DNA from: Mastigamoeba balamuthi
Lineage: Eukaryota > Evosea > Mastigamoebida > Mastigamoebidae
Length of the DNA: 45,994 nucleotides
Reading direction: 5' to 3'
NCBI GenBank assembly: GCA_902651635.1
Contig: CACRSC010001925.1
Coordinates: forward strand, 617,778 to 663,771
Shown piece after piece: positions 38,716 to 45,994 of this stretch (position 1 is the first letter of the stretch; each line of letters begins with the position of its first letter). A program made the position numbers and the translations under genes. The notes beneath the pieces were generated by a model. The model worked only from the letters and a program-made list of their open reading frames with translations, was not told where the DNA came from and made no database searches.

Positions 38716-41700
38716 TCATGAGAGAGCATTTCCAGCAATGCCCAACAGTGAGAGCGCGGCTGCCACAGCACTGACACTGCGCCGTCCTGCAGCACTCATC
38801 GTGGCGACACACATCGACAGCGAATCATGGCACACACCACCGCACAGCTTGCACGCTGCGCTCATGGTGCACAAATCGGCTCCCAGCCCGCTGCAGTCGG
38901 TGCACTGCGCTCCATTCGGCGTGCACTGCCCTGTGACGTTGCACCACCGACAGCTGCTGCTCGATGCGCACTCGTCGGCACTCTGCATGGATTCTGTCCT
39001 CAGAACCTGAAAGAACCGCTGGACTGATATGACCCGACGCACAGTGAAGCTGAGGCACGAGGGGCACGTGACGGTGGTGGCCATGCACGTGTGCGTTGTG
39101 GAGCAGCTGTGGCACCCCGGGCTGTCGCTGCACTTGGCGCTGCACGTGCACTCGGTGCTCGCTGCGATACAGCATCGCGGCACAGTGAGTTGTGCAGCTG
39201 CGTATCGTCGAGTGTCAGTGGAAGAAAGGAGAGCGCACAGAGGGCCACGCAGGACAGCGTCTGCTGGCACCAGCGGCACCCGGGTGTGCAGGACCCCCTC
39301 GCCAGCTGGCCGCAGGCGGGGCAGCGGTCGCCGCTGGCGAGGCAGAGCGCCCGGGAGCCGCACCACGCGCACGAGGTGTCGTTGGCGCACACGTCCCTGA
39401 ACGGCGTCCCCAGGCACGCCGAGCACCGCACAGAGCTGTCGGCGCACCTGCTGGTGCCGGCGCACCACTGGCACCCCGCGAGGGCTGTGCACCGCTCCTG
39501 GGACGGCGCACTCCCGCACTGGCCGCACACCTCGTTCGATGGCTGGCATCTGGCAGAGGCTGGGCACCACGCGCATGCTGCCAATGACACCATCAGACCA
39601 GGGGGTAAGCAGACTGGTGTGTGCACATGCGGTTCTGTCACAGCTGTCGCTGGCGAGGCTGGAGCACAGAGGGCAGCTGATGTTCATCCCTGCACTCAAG
39701 CACGTGGACTGGGTCGGGCACCAGCTGCACCCGCTGTGGTGCGAACACTCCTGCGAGACAAGCTGTGAGATTTGATGCTCTCTCTGGGTGCATGCAGGAC
39801 GTCGTCCCGTGTACCTCTCGGGAGAAGTCGAACAAGGAGCACTCTGGGCACTCGGACTTGAGCTCTCGAGGGATGCATGTCCCAGAAGACCCACACCAGT
39901 TGCACGACTCGCCATTGCCACTGCACTGCTCTTCCGAACGACCAGCACACATCGTCCTGTTGCTTCCAGAAACCGCGCCTGCACTCTCGATGTCAGAGCA
40001 AGCAAATCAACAACAACCCCAAACGCACGGACGCAGCGGTGGTTGACGCTGATGGTGCCAGAGACACACTTGCACGAGGCGCACGTGGAGGAGATGTCAT
40101 CGCACTCCTCCCGCCAGTCGTCCACCACCAGGTTCCCGCAACCTGGCATATCGGTTTCAATTGGCTGTCAATTCGCTAGTGAGGGCGCACTAGAACACAG
40201 GCTGCTGTTTCCCTTGCCCAACACCGACCATCTGCTGCACTGGCACGTCGCGTTGCACCCCGTTGTGCCGTCGCACTCCTCTCCCGCGTCCACCACGTTG
40301 TTACCGCAATCTTCCGAGGACAGTGAGATGTGGTCTGAACACCAGGAACTGATGAGGGAGTGGGCACTGAGAGAGATGCAGCCAGAAGGGGTGGAGCGCC
40401 AGCCGGGCAAGCAGAAGCAGTTTGCGCCGCATCCCTCGGAACCGTCGCACTGCTCACCCGTGTCCAGCTGCCGGTTTCCACACACTGTGCAGCCTCGTGA
40501 GCTCATCGTCCATGTGGTTGTCTGTCTCACAGGTGCAGGAGAACAGCCCAGAGGACACCATGGGCGGCTGACACTTGCAGTCACGCGAGCACCCGGTCGA
40601 GCCCTCGCACTCCTCGCCGGGGTCCTTCACGTGGTTCCCGCACTCTTTTGAGGTGGAATGGACGGTCAGGAACCGCTTCTATCATCACTGGGGACGCACT
40701 TGTGCAAGTGTGGTCCAGCGGGGAGGCGATCCAGCTGTGGTCTGTGTCGCACGTGCACCACTCTGTGCAGCCGTCTGCGCCGCCTGGCTCGCAGTCTTCT
40801 CCCAGGGTCACGCTGTGGTCCCCACAGACTGGCGTGGATGGCGGAGTTGGTGTATCAGTGGGCCGGGTGCTCACATGGGAGGGCATGTGGTACCCGGACA
40901 GCCCAGCGCAGGCTTTGGGCCACTCGCATTGGCCATACACGACCCCGCATCTGAAATATACCTTTAAAGAAGAGGAGACGCAGTGAGCAGATTCGCAGAG
41001 GGAATTGTGTGCGAACTGGACACTTGTGCTGTTGGGTCTTGGGCCGAAGATTCCTGTCTGGTCGATGATCCTGCAGCAGCGCAAGGGCTCCGATTGGAAA
41101 AAGAAGGCAGCACACCAATGGCTGAGATATCTCACAATGAGTGGCAGTGGAGAGCAGACGGTATGGTCCCGCTAAGGCATCTGTTCTCTGACAGCTGTCT
41201 GAAGAAACGCCCGTCAGCGAGGATTGATTGCAGATTCATACATTGTGTTGAGGTGCTGCAGAGAGCCCATTGCGCTGGGAATTGTCCCGCTGATATTGTT
41301 CCCATCGAGGTTTCTGTGCGAAGTCTGTTAGGCTGGAGCTGATTAATCCAGGAACGCAGGCACAAGGTCTGGAGCATAGCCAGCAGGCCGATATCCTGCG
41401 GGATGGTCCCCTGAATAACCGACATCCCATCCCTGTGGTCCAATGTACTGCAGGGGAGGTACCCGTGAGTGCTTATGCGGATCCAGCACTCTCACATGCT
41501 CTCCACGTGGGTATTGCCACCATCACAACGGATGCCGAGTTTCATTGCGCAGACAACCGCCGACGCGTCGCAGAGGTCCTGGCTGAACGCGCCGTGCAGC
41601 GACCGGTGCAGCGCACACATCGCTCGCCTCTCCTCAGCGCCCAGCTCCGCCCATGCTGTCGCGAGCAGCAGGCTGGCGAGCACCAGGGCAGCGGGGTTCA

Positions 41701-41716
41701 CAGGTGTGAGGTGCAT
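38716..41716 (-). CDS. Kinase-less paralogue of the receptor, GPI-type tail (array member 2)
   Basis: Same signal peptide and ectodomain plan as the pseudokinase receptor: LRR exons (QGTIPQDIGLLAMLQ), Cys repeats (CGDHSVTLGEDCEPGGADGC, CGNNVVDAGEECDGTTGCNA) and the PSI-like run (SADECASSSSCRWCNVTGQC, CKLCGGVCHDSLSMC). Directly after the last PSI Cys pair it diverges: ATMSAAGRRSVSAVAAALSL and a short hydrophobic end before the TGA, typical of a GPI signal. No membrane-kinase part exists between here and 37933. Head-to-tail with its neighbours, it starts 776 bp from the stop of the next copy. Near-identical to member 3 except from about 40645 to 41560. Likely a surface receptor or decoy; the role is inferred. 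Confidence 0.75.
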
Positions 41717-41883
41717 GCGGTTCGCGAGTCGAGTTTGTCGGCACGGCCGTTGGGCTGCCCTGCGTTTGCGAAATACAGCGTTGGTGCACTGAAGAGATAC
41801 GACTGGGCAGACCCGTTTTGAAATTTGCCGTGATGTCACAGGGCGTGACGTAGGAGCGCAAATATCAGTACAATTCCATTATT
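41717..41883 (-). promoter_or_regulatory. Promoter block of receptor member 2
   Basis: Same CRE-like pair (TGATGTCAC ... TGACGTAGG on the plus strand) as upstream of the pseudokinase gene. Confidence 0.45.
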
Positions 41884-42492
41884 GCGAGTCGGTCGTGACT
41901 CCTCCCCCGGTTCCCGACACCGACAGCTCTCGACGAGAAGACCCTCACACAGCGGCAACAACGAGCTGTGAGGCGACCTCTTTCAGAAGATATTTTCCAG
42001 CACAGATTCTGCACCCGGAGCATTGGGGAGTGGCGGTATTTCCGCACAGAGCTGTTATACTCAGGAGAAGACGTGTCAACGTCGGTAACGAGAAACAACC
42101 AACGGGTTTCTTGAGTTGCGAGAAGCTCACAACAGCGACAATGCAAAGCTATCCCCCTTCACTACATTTCGGTGTTGGTTCAGCAGAGTCATTCGCAATA
42201 AGTCGGCCAGTCGCAACCAACGTCCTGTCCAGCATCAAGCCAGACAACCCCAGAGTAGTGACCAACCGACAAATGGCAAGCCAACAACGCAAGATGATGA
42301 ACAACTCGGACAGGAGTTGATACTATTTCCGATGAAGAAGATGCACCAACGCGGATGAGCAGCAGAACGCACCCTTACAAATAGAATCATGAACTCGACA
42401 AATCAGAGGACAGCAACGCAACGTTCATCGAGTGACTGTCCCTTTGAATGCAGGGCCATTTCGTCTGAGGCTCAGGGGCTCTTCACCTTCTG
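41884..42492. other. Spacer between receptor genes 2 and 3
   Basis: No gene; same sequence as the other array spacers, with only scattered changes. Confidence 0.5.
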
Positions 42493-45400
42493 TCATGAGA
42501 GAGCATTTCCAGCAATGCCCAACAGTGAGAGCGCGGCTGCCACAGCACTGACACTGCGCTGTCCTGCAGCACTCATCGTGGCGACACACATCGACAGCGA
42601 ATCATGGCACACACCACCGCACAGCTTGCACGCTGCGCTCATGGTGCACAAATCGGCTCCCAGCCCGCTGCAGTCGGTGCACTGCGCTCCACTCGGCGTG
42701 CACTGCCCTGTGACATTGCACCACCGACAGCTGCTGCTCGATGCGCACTCGTCGGCACTCTGCAAGGATTCTGTCCTCAGAACCTGAAAGAACCGCTGGA
42801 CTGATATGACCCGACGCACAGTGAAGCTGAGGCACGAGGGGCACGTGACGGTGGTGGCCATGCACGTGTGCGTTGTGGAGCAGCTGTGGCACCCCGGGCT
42901 GTCACTGCACTTGGCGCTGCACGTGCACTCGGTGCTCGCTGCGATACAGCATCGCGGCACAGTGAGTTGTGCAGCTGCGTATCGTCGAGTGTCAGTGGAA
43001 GAAAGGAGAGCGCACAGAGGGCCACGCAGGACAGCGTCTGCTGGCACCAGCGGCACCCGGCTGTGCAGGACCCCCTCGCCAGCTGGCCGCAGGCGGGGCA
43101 GCGGTCGCCGCTGGCGAGGCAGAGCGCCCGGGAGCCGCACCACGCGCACGAGGTGTCGTTGGCGCACACGTCCCTGAACGGCGTCCCCAGGCACGCCGAG
43201 CACCGCACAGAGCTGTCGGCGCACCTGCTGGTGCCGGCGCACCACTGGCACCCCGCGAGGGCTGTGCACCGCTCCTGGGACGGCGCACTCCCGCACTGGC
43301 CGCACACCTCGTTCGATGGCTGGCATCTGGCTGAGGCTGGGCACCACGCGCATGCTGCCAATGACACCATCAGACCAGGGGGTAAGCAGACTGGTGTGTG
43401 CACATGCGGTTCTGTCACAGCTGTCGCGGGCGAGGCTGGAGCACAGAGGGCAGCTGATGTTCATCCCTGCACTCAAGCACGTGGACTGGGTCGGGCACCA
43501 GCTGCACCCGCTGTGGTGCGAACACTCCTGCGAGACAAGCTGTGAGATTTGATGCTCTCTCTGGGTGCATGCAGGACGTCGTCCCGTGTACCTCTCGGGA
43601 GAAGTCGAACAAGGAGCACTCTGGGCACTCGGACTTGAGCTCTCGAGGGATGCATGTCCCAGAAGACCCACACCAGTTGCACGACTCGCCATTGCCACTG
43701 CACTGCTCTTCCGAACGGCCAGCACACATCGTCCTGTTGCTTCCAGAAGCCGCGCCTGCACTCTCGATGTCAGAGCAAGCAAATCAACAACAATCCCAAA
43801 CGCACGGACGCAGCGGTGGTTGACGCTGATGGTGCCAGAGACACACCTGCACGAGGCGCACGTGGAGGAGATGTCATCGCACTCCTCCCGCCAGTCGTCC
43901 ACCACCAGGTTCCCGCAACCTGGCATATCGGTTTCAATTGGCTGTCAATTCGCTAGTGAGGGCGCACTAGAACACAGGCTGCTGTTTCCCTTGCCCAACA
44001 CCGACCATCTGCTGCACTGGCACGTCGCGTTGCACCCCGTTGTGCCGTCGCACTCCTCTCCCGCGTCCACCACGTTGTTACCGCAATCTGCCGAGGACAG
44101 TGAGATGTGGTCTGAACACCAGGAACTGATGAGGGAGTGGGCACTGAGAGAGATGCAGCCAGAAGGGGTGGAGCGCCAGCCGGGCAAGCAGAAGCAGTTT
44201 GCGCCGCATCCCTCGGAACCGTCGCACTGCTCACCCGTGTCCAGCTGCCGGTTTCCACACACTGTGCAGCCTCGTGAGCTCATCCTCCATGTGGGTGTCT
44301 GTCTCACAGGTGCAGGAGAACAGCCCAGAGGACACCATGGGCGGCTGACACTTGCAGTCACGCGAGCACCCGGTCGAGCCCTCGCACTCCTCGCCGGGGT
44401 CCTTCACGTGGTTCCCGCACTCTGAGAGCAGAGAAGGAATGAGCCAGGAATTACCTGTGTATAACAAACAACTAACTTGTGCACGTGTGACCCAGTGGAG
44501 ACGCGATCCAGCCGTGGTCTGTGTCGCAAGTGCACCACTGTGTGCAGCCGGCTGCGCCGCCTGGCTCACAGTCCTCTCCGAGGGTCACGTTGTGGTCCCC
44601 ACAGACTGGAGTGGTGGACGGATCAGGATGCTCACATCGGAGGGCACACACTACCTGGGCAGCCCAGCGTCTGCTGTGGGCCACTTGCGTTGGCCATGCA
44701 CGACCCCGCATCTCCGAATATTCTATTTCGATTTTGTAACACCGGTCAGCAACGGAATTGCCACTCGGGACACAGTACGAACTGGACTCGCGTGCTGTTT
44801 GGCCTGGGGCCGAAGATGCCTGTCTTATCGATGCTCCTGCAGCAGCACGCTCCGATTGGAACAGGAAAGAAACGCAAACGAGTGAGCATCGCACAGCTTG
44901 TAGCAGTGGAGGGCCGACGGTATGGTCCCCCTCAGGTATTTGTTGTCGGTGAGCTGTCTGCAGACACCTTGTCAGAGTGAAAGGAATGTAGCTAGTGGTG
45001 AATGCAGACATTGTGCCGAGGTGCTGCAGAGAGCCCAATGCGGTGGGTAGAGTCCCGCTGATGTTGTTCCCATCGAGGATCCTGCTCACGCGTGAGTCTT
45101 AGTCAGCAGACATACAGTGAGCAGGAAGCGAGCACAGAGTGTCGAGCATCGTCAGCAATCCTATCTCCTGTGGAATGGTCCCCTGTATCATCGGCGACCC
45201 ATCTATGTTGGGATGATTACTGCTCATGCGCACCATCCAGTTGTTAGTTCGTTGTAGCTGTGGCGTGCTCTCACATGGTCTGCACGTGGGTGTTGTCCTC
45301 ATCACAACCGACGCCGAGTCTCGCCCCGCAGATAACCGTCGACGCGTCGCAGAGGTCCTTGCTGAACGCGCCGTGCAGCGACCGGTGCAGCGCACACATC

Positions 45401-45495
45401 GCTCGCCTCTCCTCAGCGCCCAGCTCCGCCCACGCTGTCGCGAGCAGCAGGCTGGCGAGCACCAGGGCAGCGGGGTTCACAGGTGTGAGGTGCAT
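42493..45495 (-). CDS. Kinase-less paralogue of the receptor, GPI-type tail (array member 3)
   Basis: Exons traced at the 5' end (minus): 45275-45495 signal peptide and LRR cap (LGAEERRAMCALHRSL), 45136-45219 (DGSPMIQGTIPQEIGLL), 45010-45081 (LDGNNISGTLPTALGSL, a 72-nt LRR exon) and 44895-44957 (LTDNKYLRGTIPSAL), with exon 5 starting near 44836. The plan then follows member 2: Cys repeats (CGDHNVTLGEDC, CGNHVKDPGEECEGSTGC), PSI-like repeats and the same GPI-type tail (SMCVATMSAAGQRSVSAVAA). Offset from member 2 is 3777-3779 bp. Introns and spacers match as well as exons, so the duplication is recent. The junction between the LRRs and the first Cys repeat is unresolved. Confidence 0.75.
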
Positions 45496-45662
45496 GCGGT
45501 TCGCGAGTCGAGTTTGTCGGCACGGCCGTTGGGCTGCCCTGCGTTTGCGAAATACAGCGTTGGTGCACTGAAGAGATACGACTGGGCAGACCCGTTTTGA
45601 AATTTGCCGTGATGTCACAGGGCGTGACGTAGGAGCGCAAATATCAGTGCAATTCCATTATT
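45496..45662 (-). promoter_or_regulatory. Promoter block of receptor member 3
   Basis: Same conserved block and CRE-like pair as the other two members. Confidence 0.45.
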
Positions 45663-45994
45663 GCGAGTCGGTCGCGACTCCTCCCCCGGTTCCCGACACC
45701 GACAGCTCTCGACGAGAAGACCCTCACACAGCGGCAACAACGAGCTGTGAGGCGACCTCTTTCAGAAGATATTTTCCAGCACAGATTCTGCACCCGGAGC
45801 ATTGGGGAGTGGCGGTATTTCCGCACAGAGCTGTTATACTCAGGAGAAGACGTGTCAACGTCGGTAACGAGAAACAACCAACGGGTTTCTTGAGTTGCGA
45901 GAAGCTCACAACAGCGACAATGCAAAGCTATCCCCCTTCACTACATTTCGGTGTTGGTTCAGCAGAGTCATTCGCAATAAGTCGGCCAGTCGCA
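45619..45994. repeat. Start of a further array unit, cut by the window edge
   Basis: Matches 41840-42215 almost base for base, so another receptor gene should end (3') just beyond the right edge. Confidence 0.8.

Larger units (their letters stand above)
38057..41839. repeat. Tandem segmental unit 1 (3783 bp)
   Basis: Contains spacer plus receptor member 2. Repeated as 41840-45618; the 5' end of the pseudokinase gene left of it (37700-38056) matches 41490-41839. Both spacers share the TGACGT-containing promoter block. Confidence 0.85.
41840..45618. repeat. Tandem segmental unit 2 (3779 bp)
   Basis: Contains spacer plus receptor member 3; nearly identical to unit 1 over most of its length, for example the 42430-44417 body differs by only occasional single bases. 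Confidence 0.85.

Overview
This window is eukaryotic nuclear DNA from a compact, GC-rich genome. Genes carry many short introns (mostly 40-130 bp), use the standard code and lie on both strands. The gene content points to an amoebozoan: a fibro-slime domain surface protein, LRR/PSI/Cys-rich receptors with a TKL-like kinase domain, and a class III cyclase with the KYIGDS motif. An LRRC45 (centrosome/basal body) homologue suggests a centriole-bearing, possibly flagellated lineage. An archamoeba would fit, but the taxon is my inference and I could not test it.

Layout: 0.3-1 kb, an adenylyl cyclase catalytic-domain fragment (+), then an AT-richer gene-free island. 2.1-3.6 kb, a secreted Cys-rich GPI-type protein (+); its last exon and 3' flank recur as a dead copy at 5.3-5.75 kb. 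4.2-5.1 kb, a membrane-anchored FkbM-type methyltransferase (+). 5.9-8.4 kb, a WD40-SAM-U-box E3 ligase (WDSUB1-like, +) with one WD blade per 126-nt exon. 8.8-10.85 kb, a secreted LamG-fold protein (-). 12.4-14.7 kb, a TPR/armadillo protein (-), divergent from SRP72 at 15.06-17.17 kb (+). 18.65-21.4 kb, a fibro-slime protein (+). 22.5-25.5 kb, a MYRF-like protein (-) with a zinc finger, poly-Q, a self-cleaving S74/ICE chaperone domain and several membrane spans. 26.1-27.2 kb, a YIPF6-like Golgi protein (-). 27.9-28.1 kb, a small zinc-ribbon protein (+). 28.2-29.75 kb, an unknown protein (+). 29.87-32.45 kb, an LRRC45 homologue (+). 32.5-33.6 kb, a divergent ankyrin-like protein (-).

The right-hand 12 kb is a head-to-tail array of receptor genes on the minus strand. 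Each encodes a signal peptide, LRRs, about five CGN..GE.CDG Cys repeats and about nine PSI-like repeats. The leftmost member continues into a transmembrane helix and a kinase domain whose HRD motif reads HGC, so it is a predicted pseudokinase. The next two members stop after the last PSI repeat and end in a GPI-type tail. A fourth unit begins at the right edge. The duplicated units are nearly identical except across the LRR/first Cys-repeat segment.

Four of about 37 modelled introns outside the array need GC-AG splicing. Exon joins were derived by hand from reading-frame phase and domain continuity and should be read as models.
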